Shown: positions 7,328 to 16,314, counted from the first letter of the stretch. The stretch: DNA of 64,000 nucleotides from HK-STAS-PATE-42 sp964461505 (GCA_964461505.1 CAYWUW010000002.1:1-64000), one strand, 5' to 3'. The notes: generated from the letters alone by a model not told the origin. Made by a program: numbers and translations.

Positions 7328-8899
7328 CTACTTAGACTTTTTTTGGAAGAGTTTTTTAGCGGTTGGAGTCTTTTTTAGAGATTCGTTGTTAACTTTACCT
7401 CTTTTATTAAACTTAAGTTTAGGTTTGATTCTATTGACTAATTTAAACTTAGAGGGTTGGTTGGAGATTTCCTCATTTGAATCGGCGTTTAAACTAGAAT
7501 TGAGATCGGCGTAATCGAGATCGTAGCTATACATTAGGGCCTTAGAGCGCATCTGGCGGATGGTTTCTAGGGCAACAGAAACAGTAATTAGAAGGCTGGT
7601 TCCGCCTAGAGTGAGCACACTAGATTGAATGTAGCGTTCGGCAACTAGCGGAATTATAGCTAGAACAGCGATGCTTAAGGCTCCGGTTAGAGTTAGCCGA
7701 TTCATAGTGCGGTTAAAATATTTTTCTGTGGCGATGCCGGGCTTAACTCCTTCTATAAATCCCCCGCTTTGTTGAAGTTGTTCAGACATTTCTTGCGGAT
7801 TGAAAATCATCTTTGTATAGAAGTAGGTGAAGAAGAGAATAAGCACGGCGTAAACGGCGATGTAGATATCTCCGGTGTAAAGTACTGAGTTTGAGGAGCC
7901 GGGAGTTTGGAACCAGGTTACTAAGTTGGAGCCGAGCTGGCTAAAGAATTGGGAAGATGCGTTTTTAAGAAGGTTACCAATAAACTGGAGACCGGAAAGA
8001 ATTGAATAGGCAAAAATGATTGGAATAACTCCGGCGCTAATAAGCTTAAGTGGGATAATGGTTGTAATTCCACCGTATTCTCTAGAACCCTGCACGCGCT
8101 TGGCGTAGTGAACTGTAACGATGCGCTGGGCTTCGTTAATCTTAACAACCCAATAGGTTAAGAAGATGGTGAAGGCGACGATGGCTCCGGCAATTAAGGC
8201 TCCTTTGCCGCTGAAAGGTAGAGTTGTTCCTAGAACTTTGAGGTGATCTGCGGCATTGCCGCGAACGGTGTTCCAGAGCGTGATTACGGTTCTGGGCAAG
8301 CTAGAGGCGACCCCGGCAAAAATTACGAGGCTGATTCCGTTGGCGATTCCTTTTTCGGTGATGATTTCTCCAAGCCACATCAACAGCATAGATCCGGCAG
8401 TTAGGGCCATAACCATTACTGCCCACTGCGAGGCAGAGGCGTTCTGCGAGATATCGATTCCTAGTGAACTGGCAATAGTTTGCTGGCGCAAGAGAACTAG
8501 AATTCCAATGCTTTGCACTACAGCAAGAGGTAAGGTAATCATACGGGTGTACTGATTGATTCTTTTTCTGGCGTGCTCACCTTCTTTTTGGCGTTCTTCT
8601 AGCTTTGGGATGGCTTTAGAAAGAATCTGGATAATGATTGAGGCATTAATATACGGCCCTAAACCAAGCAGCATAATCGAGAAGCTGGCCAGAGCTCCTC
8701 CGGAGATGATATCTAGAAAGCCGAGAGTTTGTTGGTTTTTAAGAATTCCATCAACAAGTTGTTTAAGTTGTGAGGTTTCGGCAAGTGGAATCGGCACATG
8801 TGCTAAAAAGCGATAAACTACAATAATGCCAAGAACCGCCAAGACGCTGTTGCGCATCTCTTTAGATTTGAGTGATTTAAAAATTATGAATTTATTCAT
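7328..8899 (-). CDS. secY: protein translocase subunit SecY
   Basis: SecY is the membrane channel of the Sec translocon. The 523-residue product has about ten hydrophobic segments, the plug and TM2 region LDIISGGALASFSIMLLGLGPYINASIIIQ, and the cytoplasmic loops with EGEHARKRINQYTR and TEKYFNRT. After TM10 there is a lineage-specific basic tail of about 75 residues (from SKALMYSYDLDY onward) ending FQKKSK. A 166-nt gap to rplO upstream carries a weak AT-rich promoter-like stretch and a 6-bp hairpin (AGTAAT/ATTACT near 8995-9016), so a secondary promoter is possible. Confidence 0.97.
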   Translation of the reverse strand: MNKFIIFKSLKSKEMRNSVLAVLGIIVVYRFLAHVPIPLAETSQLKQLVDGILKNQQTLGFLDIISGGALASFSIMLLGLGPYINASIIIQILSKAIPKLEERQKEGEHARKRINQYTRMITLPLAVVQSIGILVLLRQQTIASSLGIDISQNASASQWAVMVMALTAGSMLLMWLGEIITEKGIANGISLVIFAGVASSLPRTVITLWNTVRGNAADHLKVLGTTLPFSGKGALIAGAIVAFTIFLTYWVVKINEAQRIVTVHYAKRVQGSREYGGITTIIPLKLISAGVIPIIFAYSILSGLQFIGNLLKNASSQFFSQLGSNLVTWFQTPGSSNSVLYTGDIYIAVYAVLILFFTYFYTKMIFNPQEMSEQLQQSGGFIEGVKPGIATEKYFNRTMNRLTLTGALSIAVLAIIPLVAERYIQSSVLTLGGTSLLITVSVALETIRQMRSKALMYSYDLDYADLNSSLNADSNEEISNQPSKFKLVNRIKPKLKFNKRGKVNNESLKKTPTAKKLFQKKSK

Positions 8900-9065
8900 C
8901 TTTTTATTCGGGGCTATTTATTGCTCTTTTTTAGAAAAAATGAGGGTGTGTTTAACTTTATATTCTAACTGTTTAGGGCCGAAAAATAAACAGGAGTAGT
9001 AATTTTGATTACTTATTTTTTTGGGGAGAGTTTGTTAAGCTTAATAAAAAAAGGAGATCGACTAC

Positions 9066-9566
9066 TTAAGAAGTTTTGGGAGTTTTAGAAGAATTTTTGC
9101 GGGCGGATCCTTTTGAAGATTTCCCTTTTTGTGTAAGTGGAGTTTGTGTAAACTTGCCACCGGCAGATTCAAGATCTGTTAGCGCGCCAGAAGTAACTTT
9201 TTGAACTTTTAGATCGATCTTTTTAGTAAGCTCGCCGTTTTTAACAACCTTAACATTATTGTAAGGGGTTAAAATTAAGCCAGCCTCAAAAAGAGTGAAG
9301 TTATCTACCGAACCTGAAAGGACGTTAAGTGCGGAAGTGTAAACAACTTGCGGACGAAGACGCTTAGATTTAAAGCCTTTATTTTTTGGTAGCTTTTGGA
9401 TTAAGGTAACTTGACCTCCTTCAAAATCTGGACGAAGCTTTTTACCGGTTCTGGCTTTTTGACCCTTGGTACCGCGCCCGGCAGTTTTTCCTCCGCCAGC
9501 AGAAATACCTCGACCAACTCTTTTTTTGGTTTTTTTGGCAGTTAAGTTTAGTTGGTGCAGCTTCAT
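9066..9566 (-). CDS. rplO: 50S ribosomal protein L15 (uL15)
   Basis: L15 is a late-assembly 50S protein. The 166-residue product begins with the Gly/Lys-rich RNA-binding arm (KKTKKRVGRGISAGGGKTAG, then GRGTKGQKARTG) and has the globular GGQVTLIQKLPKNKGF segment. The C-terminal 20 residues are Ser/Lys-rich. It follows rpsE after 6 nt, with no rpmD (L30) between them. Confidence 0.96.
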   Translation of the reverse strand: MKLHQLNLTAKKTKKRVGRGISAGGGKTAGRGTKGQKARTGKKLRPDFEGGQVTLIQKLPKNKGFKSKRLRPQVVYTSALNVLSGSVDNFTLFEAGLILTPYNNVKVVKNGELTKKIDLKVQKVTSGALTDLESAGGKFTQTPLTQKGKSSKGSARKNSSKTPKTS

Positions 9567-9572
9567 AGTGTT

Positions 9573-10100
9573 TTATTTAGATTTGACATTTTTAGTTTGC
9601 CAGTCTTGTTCTGGAACAAGCTGAGTTAAAGCAGCTACTGTGGCGTAGGCGCAATTAATCTTATTGGAAGAGCCGAGAGATTTAGAAAGAATGTTGGTGA
9701 TTCCAGTTACGGAAAGAACGGCACGAACAGTTCCGCCGGCAATTAGACCAGTACCAAGAGAAGCAGGCTTTAAAAGGATTTTGGCTCCGGACTTTTTGGC
9801 AGAAACTTCGTGCGGAATGGAATTATTTTTTGGGTTGATTGAAATGCGCTGCATATTTTTTTTGGCGGCTTTAGAGGCTTTAGCGGCAGCAGATTGAACA
9901 TCTCCAGCTTTGCCGAGGCCGATTCCAACCATATCATCTCCGTTGCCAACTACAACTAGAGTTTGAAAACGGAAGCGGCGACCTCCTTGAACAACACGAG
10001 TTACGCGGTTAACATTAACTAGAACTTCTTTAAATTCGGATTGTTCAGCCTCTTGCCTAGTGCTTTTTTCAATTACTTTTGATGCTTGAACTTCTGCCAT
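9573..10100 (-). CDS. rpsE: 30S ribosomal protein S5 (uS5)
   Basis: S5 acts in decoding fidelity and mRNA helicase activity of the 30S. The 175-residue product has the double-stranded RNA-binding-like N-domain (LVNVNRVTRVVQGGRRFRF) and the C-domain with GLIAGGTVRAVLSVTGITNI and LSKSLGSSNKINCAYAT. The order rplR-rpsE-rplO without L30 is the CPR pattern. Confidence 0.98.
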   Translation of the reverse strand: MAEVQASKVIEKSTRQEAEQSEFKEVLVNVNRVTRVVQGGRRFRFQTLVVVGNGDDMVGIGLGKAGDVQSAAAKASKAAKKNMQRISINPKNNSIPHEVSAKKSGAKILLKPASLGTGLIAGGTVRAVLSVTGITNILSKSLGSSNKINCAYATVAALTQLVPEQDWQTKNVKSK

Positions 10101-10130
10101 ATATCTTATACTTTAAGTTTAGAATTTAGT

Positions 10131-10487
10131 TTAGAATTTTAATCCCTTTTTTCTTGCGCTATCGGCAAAAGCTTTGATTCTGCCATGATATTTGCGACCA
10201 TTTCTATCAAAAACTATTGCTTCGATTTTTTTAGATTTAGCGGCGGCGGCAATATCTTCAGCAACTTTAATAGATTTTTCGGTTAGCGATGATTTTGAAT
10301 TTTTACCAACGGAACTTCCAGCAGCAATAGTTGTGGAGGTAGAATCATCAATCAGTTGGGCAGAAACATGGCGGTTAGAAATTGTAACAGTTAGGCGTGG
10401 CAGACCGGTAGGATTAGCTAGACTAAGCTTAACACGAGCCTTTCGCTGTTTGAGGTTGTGTACCTTTTTGGCGGATTCTTGATTCAT
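10131..10487 (-). CDS. rplR: 50S ribosomal protein L18 (uL18)
   Basis: L18 binds 5S rRNA. The 118-residue product shows the basic start KQRKARVKLSL, RLTVTISNRHVSAQLIDD and the conserved C-terminal FDRNGRKYHGRIKAFADSAR. It lies between rplF and rpsE with gaps of about 27-30 nt. Confidence 0.97.
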   Translation of the reverse strand: MNQESAKKVHNLKQRKARVKLSLANPTGLPRLTVTISNRHVSAQLIDDSTSTTIAAGSSVGKNSKSSLTEKSIKVAEDIAAAAKSKKIEAIVFDRNGRKYHGRIKAFADSARKKGLKF

Positions 10488-10514
10488 ACTAAACTTAATA
10501 TTTTACTAGTGATT

Positions 10515-11048
10515 TTATTTTCCAGATTTACCAGCTTTACGAACAACGTGCTCGGTTTTGTATTTAATACCTTTACCTTTGTAGGGTTCGGGTTTTTTAA
10601 ATTCCCTAATTTCAGCAGCAACTTGGCCAACTCTTTGTTTGTTGGTTCCAAGAACTTTTATTTCCATCTTTTCGATAGAAACTTCAACATCTTCAGGTAT
10701 ATTATAGCGTACATCGTGAGAAAATCCAAGGCTCATAACAAGTGTTTTGCCTTCTAACTTAAGCTTAAATCCGACTCCGTTGACTTCGAGTTCTTTAGTA
10801 AAGCCTTCGGTCACACCAATAACAGTGTTATTGATAAGAGCTCGAGTTAAGCCGTGCTGGGCTTTGTGGGCTTTTTGTTCGGAAGAACGCTCAACGCTAA
10901 TAACTTGGCCATCAATTTTGACCTGAGAAAGCGGCGGCAAAAGTAGAGTTTGCGCACCTTTTGGGCCCGTAACTTTGATTGATCCGGCCTCTAGCGTGGC
11001 GGTTACTCCGCTAGGTAAGTTGATTGGCATTTTTCCTATTCTACTCAT
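10515..11048 (-). CDS. rplF: 50S ribosomal protein L6 (uL6)
   Basis: L6 sits at the base of the stalk near the sarcin-ricin loop. The 177-residue product has the two-lobed fold: MSRIGKMPINLPSGV at the start, LINNTVIGVTEGFTKELEVNGVG in the linker, and the signature PEPYKGKGIKYKTE near the end. It lies downstream of rpsH. Confidence 0.98.
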   Translation of the reverse strand: MSRIGKMPINLPSGVTATLEAGSIKVTGPKGAQTLLLPPLSQVKIDGQVISVERSSEQKAHKAQHGLTRALINNTVIGVTEGFTKELEVNGVGFKLKLEGKTLVMSLGFSHDVRYNIPEDVEVSIEKMEIKVLGTNKQRVGQVAAEIREFKKPEPYKGKGIKYKTEHVVRKAGKSGK

Positions 11049-11092
11049 ATTGACTCCTTTTCTTTTTTTTCGACCTATAATTTTAATTAAGC

Positions 11093-11482
11093 TTAGTAAA
11101 TTTGACAGATTAATTCCCCGCCAAGCTTTTGGTTTCTAGCTTCGGCGTCAGAGATAACTCCTTTGCTGGTTGAAACAAGGAAGATTCCGCGCCCACTGCG
11201 AGATTTAGGAATTTTAACAGATTTAGCGTAAACGCGCTGCCCTGGTCGTGAAACGCGAGAAAGAGCAGTAATGCGTGCTGGTTGAGATTCGGATTGTAGA
11301 GTAACAATAATTTGCTTGGCAACGCCTTCGCCTTGAATTTCGACTCCTAGTACAAAGCCGTAATTTAAGAATTGTTGCAAGATAGTGTTTTTTAGGTTGC
11401 TGTAAGGTATAGCAACGCTGTTCTTGCCAGCGGCAAGAGCGTTTCTTATTCTTGTGAGCATGTCTGCTATTGGATCTGTCAT
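11093..11482 (-). CDS. rpsH: 30S ribosomal protein S8 (uS8)
   Basis: S8 binds the central domain of 16S rRNA and often acts as a translational repressor of the spc operon. The 129-residue product shows DPIADMLTRIRNAL and the conserved SKSRSGRGIFLVSTSKGVISD followed by GGELICQIY. The usual final Gly-rich loop is conserved. Its regulatory role here is unproven. Confidence 0.98.
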   Translation of the reverse strand: MTDPIADMLTRIRNALAAGKNSVAIPYSNLKNTILQQFLNYGFVLGVEIQGEGVAKQIIVTLQSESQPARITALSRVSRPGQRVYAKSVKIPKSRSGRGIFLVSTSKGVISDAEARNQKLGGELICQIY

Positions 11483-11506
11483 AATTTATTCTTCTCTTCT
11501 TGTTTT

Positions 11507-11776
11507 CTACCAGCTTGATTTTTTTATTCCAGGAATTCTGGCTTCGGCGGCCTCCTCGCGGAAGGCTATGCGGCTTAAACCAAACTTACGCATATAGCCA
11601 CGTGGCCGGCCAGTTTTGGCGCAACGATTCTTCCAACGAGTTGGGCTAGCATTGCGCGGGAGCTTAGCAAGACCCTCGCGATCGCCGATTGCTAGAAGTT
11701 CTTGACGTTTTTTGGCATATTTTAGAATCATTTTTTGCCTTTTTTGATCGCGTGCTACGATTGATTTTTTTGCCAT
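11507..11776 (-). CDS. rpsN: 30S ribosomal protein S14 (uS14), zinc-free long form
   Basis: S14 is a late-assembling head protein. The 89-residue product has one cysteine only (in NRCAKTGRPRGYMRKFGLSR), so it is the longer zinc-free type instead of the 61-residue CxxC...CxxC type. The end GIKKSSW is canonical. It follows rplE by 3 nt. Confidence 0.97.
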   Translation of the reverse strand: MAKKSIVARDQKRQKMILKYAKKRQELLAIGDREGLAKLPRNASPTRWKNRCAKTGRPRGYMRKFGLSRIAFREEAAEARIPGIKKSSW

Positions 11777-11779
11777 ATT

Positions 11780-12352
11780 TTATCCTCTTTCTCCTTTTGC
11801 AAATGGAACTCCCATTGCTTTTAATACTGTTTTGACGTGATCTTTATTTTTGGTGTTATCCATCACAAATGTTACTTGCAAGCCGTGTGGAGTTGTTGTG
11901 TCTTCGTAACTTAATTCTGGGAAGATGGATTGTTCTTTGATGCCGATATTATAGTTTCCGCCTTGATCTAGGTTGGGTGATGTTCCTTGAAAATCGCGCA
12001 CACGTGGCAAAACAATTTCGTTAAGACGTTCTGTAAATTCATACATTCTATTGCCGCGGAGAGTTACTTTAACGCCAATTGTGTTCATGCCTCGGCGAAT
12101 TTTGAAGGTTGCAATTGATTTTCGAGCTTGCGTTTTGACCGGTTCTTGACCTGTTATTTTGCGTAGAGTATTGGCTGCGACCTCTAATAGACGCTTGTCA
12201 TCTTTGGCTTTGCCAACTCCAGAAGCAACAACAACTTTACGAAGCTTTGGAACTTGATTAATGTTGGTAAGCCCGAGTTCTTTTTGAAGTTGAGGGGCAA
12301 GTTCCTTCATCTTAAGCTTAAGTGCGGGAGTGTATGTGGTTGTTTTAGACAT
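11780..12352 (-). CDS. rplE: 50S ribosomal protein L5 (uL5)
   Basis: L5 binds 5S rRNA and contacts the P-site tRNA elbow. The 190-residue product shows NINQVPKLRKVVVASGVG, TGQEPVKTQARKSIATFKIR, RVRDFQGTSPNLDQGGNYNIG and a normal C-terminus. It lies between rplX and rpsN. Confidence 0.98.
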   Translation of the reverse strand: MSKTTTYTPALKLKMKELAPQLQKELGLTNINQVPKLRKVVVASGVGKAKDDKRLLEVAANTLRKITGQEPVKTQARKSIATFKIRRGMNTIGVKVTLRGNRMYEFTERLNEIVLPRVRDFQGTSPNLDQGGNYNIGIKEQSIFPELSYEDTTTPHGLQVTFVMDNTKNKDHVKTVLKAMGVPFAKGERG

Positions 12353-12375
12353 ATAATTTCCTCTCTCTTTGTTTT

Positions 12376-12684
12376 TTATACTTCTTTGTTTTTATCTTGC
12401 TTAGCCACGCGGACCTTTGTGCCATCTGCCTTAAGCTTAAAGCCTAGACGAGAGGTTTTGCCGGAACTAGTTAGAAAGGCAACTTTGGAGGCATCAATAG
12501 GCATAGTTTTTTCTCTTACTCCACCATTAGGATTAGTGTTAGAGGCTTTTTGATGAGTTTTAACAATGTTAATTCCTTCAACAATAACTTGGTTAAGCTT
12601 AGGCAGAACTTGTAGGATTTTGCCTTCTTGCCCTTTGTTCTTTCCTGCTAGAACTCTTACTTGGTCGCCTGTTTTTAACTTCAT
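12376..12684 (-). CDS. rplX: 50S ribosomal protein L24 (uL24)
   Basis: L24 starts 50S assembly at the 5' end of 23S rRNA. The 102-residue product begins with the KOW motif (KTGDQVRVLAGKNKGQEGKI) and continues VNIVKTHQK-like segment and TSRLGFKL. It starts 2 nt after the rplN stop, so translation is probably coupled. Confidence 0.97.
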   Translation of the reverse strand: MKLKTGDQVRVLAGKNKGQEGKILQVLPKLNQVIVEGINIVKTHQKASNTNPNGGVREKTMPIDASKVAFLTSSGKTSRLGFKLKADGTKVRVAKQDKNKEV

Positions 12685-12686
12685 AA

Positions 12687-13055
12687 CTATAATACCTCCG
12701 GTGCTAGTGAAATTATTTTGCTGTAGCCTAACTCACGGAGTTCGCGAGGAACTGGCCCGAAAATGCGAGTTCCAACTGGTTCTTTTTTATCGTTGATAAG
12801 AACTGCGGCGTTGTCTCCAAAAGAAATCGTGCTGCCATCTTTACGCTTAATGGTTTTTTTAGTGCGGACAACAACGGCCTTTACTACTGATTTACGCTTG
12901 GTGTTGCCGGTTGGAAGAGCCTCTTTAACTGTTGCAACAATGATGTCGCCAACTCCAGCATAACGGCGGCCAGATCCGCCAAGTACGCGAATACAGAGAA
13001 CCTCTTTTGCTCCGCTGTTATCTGTAACTTTTAATCTACTTTCTTGTTGAATCAT
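12687..13055 (-). CDS. rplN: 50S ribosomal protein L14 (uL14)
   Basis: L14 forms an intersubunit bridge. I place the start at the ATG at 13055-13053 (MIQQESRLKVTDNSGAKE), giving 122 residues, the standard length. A longer frame reaches back to 13112 but would overlap rpsQ and add 19 residues unlike the family. The rpsQ stop is 4 nt upstream and the boundary is itself a TTTAAGCTTATG motif. The signature segment RRYAGVGDIIVATVKEA is intact. Confidence 0.97.
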   Translation of the reverse strand: MIQQESRLKVTDNSGAKEVLCIRVLGGSGRRYAGVGDIIVATVKEALPTGNTKRKSVVKAVVVRTKKTIKRKDGSTISFGDNAAVLINDKKEPVGTRIFGPVPRELRELGYSKIISLAPEVL

Positions 13056-13059
13056 AAGC

Positions 13060-13338
13060 TTAAATCTCCACTCCTTGCAACTGTTGTTCAAGCTTAGTAA
13101 CTTTTTTATCAATTGATTTTAGAACCCAGGTTTTAGTTTTGGAAATTGGCGTAGTTTCTTCGATAGTAACCACGTCTCCACGATTTGCTTCTTCTTTTTC
13201 ATCATGAGCATGAAACTTTTTAGAAACTTTGTAGAGTTTATTATATTTAGGATAACGGACTTCGCGAACTACCTGTACAGTGATAGTTTTGCTAGTTTTG
13301 GTGCTGGTGACTAATCCGCTTAATGTTTTTTTGCTCAT
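13060..13338 (-). CDS. rpsQ: 30S ribosomal protein S17 (uS17)
   Basis: S17 is an OB-fold primary 16S-binding protein. The 92-residue product has LSGLVTSTKTSKTITVQV, the YPKYNKLYKVSKKFHAHDE loop and GDVVTIEETTPISKTKTW. It lies between rpmC and rplN, and its stop TAA is part of the iterated palindrome. Confidence 0.97.
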   Translation of the reverse strand: MSKKTLSGLVTSTKTSKTITVQVVREVRYPKYNKLYKVSKKFHAHDEKEEANRGDVVTIEETTPISKTKTWVLKSIDKKVTKLEQQLQGVEI

Positions 13339-13343
13339 ATAAA

Positions 13344-13586
13344 TTACTTCTCCTTTGCTGTTTTGGTGGATTCTTGCTTAAGTTCTTGGTTTTGTTTTTG
13401 GTTGATTGCGGTTAGAATTCGAGCGATTTGCCTTCTAAGCTTAAGTTGTTTAGAGGTGTCGTCAGAATTCTTGCGAAGACCGTGAGAGATTTTAAGTTCG
13501 ACTAGCTCGGCCTTAAGCTTAGCCAAATCTTGCGTTAGGGATTCGGCATCCTTTTTGATTAGATCTTGAATTCGATAAGCCTTCAT
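13344..13586 (-). CDS. rpmC: 50S ribosomal protein L29 (uL29)
   Basis: L29 lies at the tunnel exit and helps dock the signal recognition particle. The 80-residue two-helix protein shows DLAKLKAELVELKISHGLRK and LRRQIARILTAI. It begins 1 nt after rplP ends, so the two are translationally coupled. The Lys/Gln/Glu tail is slightly longer than usual. Confidence 0.96.
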   Translation of the reverse strand: MKAYRIQDLIKKDAESLTQDLAKLKAELVELKISHGLRKNSDDTSKQLKLRRQIARILTAINQKQNQELKQESTKTAKEK

Positions 13587-13587
13587 C

Positions 13588-14001
13588 TTAGAAATCCTCC
13601 CTTACGGCAAAGCGTGTTTTAACTGGGAGCTTGTGTGCCGCTAAGCGCATTGCCTCGCGAGCTTGTTCTTCGGTTACTTCGGCCATTTCAAATAGAACTG
13701 TGCCGGGCTTAACCTTAGCAACAAAAACATCTGGGTTACCTTTTCCGCTACCCATTTTAACTTCGTTTGGTTTTTTAGTAACTGGAGTATGCGGGAAGAT
13801 GCGAATCCAGATTTTACCACCACGCTTAACGTAACGAGTCATTGCGCGCCGTGCAGCCTCGATTTGGCGAGAATTGATGCGTTCTTGATTTAAGCTGATT
13901 AGGGCAAAAGATCCGAAGGCGATGGTGTTGCCAGAGGTTGCGTTACCTTTGATTTTGCCTTTGCGGACTTTGCGGAACTTTGTTTTTCGTGGTAATAACA
14001 T
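13588..14001 (-). CDS. rplP: 50S ribosomal protein L16 (uL16)
   Basis: L16 is needed for the A-site region of the 50S. The 137-residue product has LLPRKTKFRKVRKGKIKG, IEAARRAMTRYVKRGGKIWI and the conserved MGSGKGNPDVFVAKVKPGTV. The order rpsC-rplP-rpmC is canonical. Confidence 0.98.
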   Translation of the reverse strand: MLLPRKTKFRKVRKGKIKGNATSGNTIAFGSFALISLNQERINSRQIEAARRAMTRYVKRGGKIWIRIFPHTPVTKKPNEVKMGSGKGNPDVFVAKVKPGTVLFEMAEVTEEQAREAMRLAAHKLPVKTRFAVREDF

Positions 14002-14037
14002 AATATTTTTAGTTAAGTTTAGAGATTTTTGCTAAGC

Positions 14038-14667
14038 TTAATTTTCTCCTTTGTTAATCCAGACCTTGATGCCGATAATTCCAGCTGGAGTTTTGAGCTC
14101 GGTTAGGGAGTAATCGATGTTGGCGCGGAGAGTGTGCAAAGGAACTGAACCTTCGGAAACTTTTTCTCGGCGAGCCATTTCGACTCCACCAAGGCGCCCA
14201 GCAACTTGGATGCGAATTCCTTTGGCTCCGGCACGCATTGTGGCTGCGGCGGAAGAGTTCATGGCGCGGCGGAATGAACCTCTGGCCTTAAGTTGACGGG
14301 CAATTGATTCACCAACCAGTTTGGCATAAAGTTCTGGACGTTTAATTTCTTCGATATTTACACGGAGGTTGGTGCTGTTGAAGATTTTGTTAAGTTGGTT
14401 TTTAAGTTCTTCAACGCCTGATCCGCCTTTTCCGATAACCATACCTGGCTTAGAGGTGAAAACTGTAATGTTAACTGCGCCGTGTGGACGTTCGATATTA
14501 ATGCGATCGATAACCGCTTGGTTTTCAAAACGTTTTTCGATAAGGGCACGGGCATCCATATCTTGTTTTAGAGATGAGGCGAACTTACGGTTAGAAACAA
14601 ACCAACGAGTACGCCAATCTTTGGTAACTTGTGTGCGGAACATTACTGGATTAATTTTTTGACCCAT
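14038..14667 (-). CDS. rpsC: 30S ribosomal protein S3 (uS3)
   Basis: S3 forms the mRNA entry channel. The 209-residue product has the KH domain (TVFTSKPGMVIGKGGSGVEE at about 68-87) and the C-domain with GRLGGVEMARREK and GSVPLHTLRANIDYSL. It begins 4 nt after rplV ends. Confidence 0.98.
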   Translation of the reverse strand: MGQKINPVMFRTQVTKDWRTRWFVSNRKFASSLKQDMDARALIEKRFENQAVIDRINIERPHGAVNITVFTSKPGMVIGKGGSGVEELKNQLNKIFNSTNLRVNIEEIKRPELYAKLVGESIARQLKARGSFRRAMNSSAAATMRAGAKGIRIQVAGRLGGVEMARREKVSEGSVPLHTLRANIDYSLTELKTPAGIIGIKVWINKGEN

Positions 14668-14671
14668 AAGC

Positions 14672-15187
14672 TTATTTTTTAATCTCCTTTTTAGCTGCGG
14701 ACTTGGCTGCAGGCTTAGATTTAGAATTAAGTTTAGCTGCAGGAGCTTTGGCTGCTACGGCCTTTTTGGTGGAGGTGGCTGCTTTTGTAGATTTGGCGCT
14801 AGATTTGGCTTCTTGATTGAATCTGCCCAGAACAACGGTGATGTGTGAACTGCGCTTAAGCATTGGTCTAGGCCTTCCGCGGCGACCGGTTCCAACCATT
14901 TTGTAACGTTTGAGAGTTATGCCTTCGGTGACCATGATGGTTGTGATATCTAGATTTTGGACTTCTTCGGCACTAAGCTTAAGGTTGTGGCGAGCATTGG
15001 CTGCGGCAGAGTTGATTAGCTTAGAAATTGGTAGGGCTGCTTTACGCGGGGTGTGTTCTAGAATTGTTAGAGCCTCGCTAACTGTGCGCTTTTTAAGGAG
15101 CGCGGCAACCACACCAACCTTACGTGGGGAGATACGAACGCCTTTGGCGATGGCTTTAACTTGAAGTTGATTGTTAGTTTCTGGCAT
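14672..15187 (-). CDS. rplV: 50S ribosomal protein L22 (uL22) with basic tail
   Basis: L22 lines the exit tunnel. Residues 1-115 are the normal fold (GVRISPRKVGVVAALLKKRT, NARHNLKL, and the tunnel loop through GRRGRPRPMLKRSSHITVVL). The last 50 or so residues are an Ala/Lys/Ser-rich extension rich in AAKAPAAK-like repeats, matching the tails of L17 and L23 here. Confidence 0.97.
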   Translation of the reverse strand: MPETNNQLQVKAIAKGVRISPRKVGVVAALLKKRTVSEALTILEHTPRKAALPISKLINSAAANARHNLKLSAEEVQNLDITTIMVTEGITLKRYKMVGTGRRGRPRPMLKRSSHITVVLGRFNQEAKSSAKSTKAATSTKKAVAAKAPAAKLNSKSKPAAKSAAKKEIKK

Positions 15188-15193
15188 AAGAGA

Positions 15194-15457
15194 TTACTTT
15201 TGCTTACCTCCATGTTTACGGAACTTGCGCGTTGGTGAAAATTCGCCAAGTTTGTGACCAACCATGTTTTCTGTGATAACTACTGGAACGTGGACTTTTC
15301 CGTTGTGTACGGCAATTGTGTATCCAACCATTTCTGGGGAGATGGTAGAAGCACGAGCCCAGGTTTTGATAATTGTGCGTGAGCCAGATTCTAGCGCTTC
15401 AATCTTTTTTTGAAGTTTAAAATCTACGAAAGGTCCTTTTTTTAATGATCTTGACAT
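15194..15457 (-). CDS. rpsS: 30S ribosomal protein S19 (uS19)
   Basis: S19 sits in the 30S head with S13. The 87-residue product shows MSRSLKKGPFVDFKL, TWARASTISPEMVGYTIAVH and MVGHKLGEFSPTRKFRKHGG. Order rplB-rpsS-rplV is canonical. Confidence 0.98.
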   Translation of the reverse strand: MSRSLKKGPFVDFKLQKKIEALESGSRTIIKTWARASTISPEMVGYTIAVHNGKVHVPVVITENMVGHKLGEFSPTRKFRKHGGKQK

Positions 15458-15472
15458 AATATTTACTTAAGC

Positions 15473-16309
15473 TTATCCTTTTCTCCTCTTGGTTTGGTGA
15501 CGACTCTTAACAATCATTTTTTGAGTGCGTTTGTTATGGCGAGTTTTGTAGCCAAGAGTTGGTTTACCCCATGGAGTTGTTGGGTTATTACCTTTACCGC
15601 GCCCTTCACCACCACCGTGTGGGTGATCTACTGGGTTCATCACGACTCCACGAACTGTTGGGCGAATTCCCATTTTACGTTTTCTACCAGCAGAGCCAAG
15701 CTTAACGTTTTGGTGTTGGACGTTTCCGACGGTTCCAATTATTGCTGTGCAAGTTAAGGGGACGTTGCGGCGCTCTCCGCTTGGTAGTTTAATTAAGGCG
15801 TAATCACCTTCTTTGGCCATAAGTTGGGCAGATGTTCCAGCAGAACGGCAGAGTTGGGCTCCTTTGCCTGGTTGTAGTTCGATGTAAAAAATTGAAGAGC
15901 CAAGTGGAATTCTTGAAAGAGGCATGAGGTTGCCTTCTTCTAACGGAGCGGTTTCTCCGACTGTGATAATTTGACCCTGCTTCCAGTTGAGACCTGCAAT
16001 AATGTAGTGCAGCTTTTTATCTTGATCTTCTACACGAGCAATGCGAGCAGTTCGGTTTGGATCATATTCAATATGCACAACCTTAAGCTTAGCTCCAACA
16101 GTTGGCCTAAAATTGATTTGGCGGTAGTGCTTTTTAACTCCACCACCACGGTGACGAACTGTAATTCTACCCTGATTATTGCGCCCTGCTTGAGATTTTG
16201 TAGAGCTCAATAACGATTTAACAGGCTTAGAAGTAGTGATTTCACTGAAATCTTGGCTGGTCATTCCACGGCGACCTGGGGTTGTAGGATTATAAATTTT
16301 AATTGCCAT
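15473..16309 (-). CDS. rplB: 50S ribosomal protein L2 (uL2)
   Basis: L2 is a core protein near the peptidyl transferase centre. The 278-residue product has the OB and SH3-like domains and the highly conserved catalytic-site segment PVDHPHGGGEGRGKG near residues 224-238. The basic end KSRHQTKRRKG is normal. It begins 5 nt after rplW ends. Confidence 0.98.
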   Translation of the reverse strand: MAIKIYNPTTPGRRGMTSQDFSEITTSKPVKSLLSSTKSQAGRNNQGRITVRHRGGGVKKHYRQINFRPTVGAKLKVVHIEYDPNRTARIARVEDQDKKLHYIIAGLNWKQGQIITVGETAPLEEGNLMPLSRIPLGSSIFYIELQPGKGAQLCRSAGTSAQLMAKEGDYALIKLPSGERRNVPLTCTAIIGTVGNVQHQNVKLGSAGRKRKMGIRPTVRGVVMNPVDHPHGGGEGRGKGNNPTTPWGKPTLGYKTRHNKRTQKMIVKSRHQTKRRKG

Positions 16310-16314
16310 AAAAA

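Noticed and set aside
13056..13112. 19-residue N-terminal extension of L14
   Set aside because: It overlaps rpsQ out of frame and is unlike the family; the ATG at 13055 gives the standard length.
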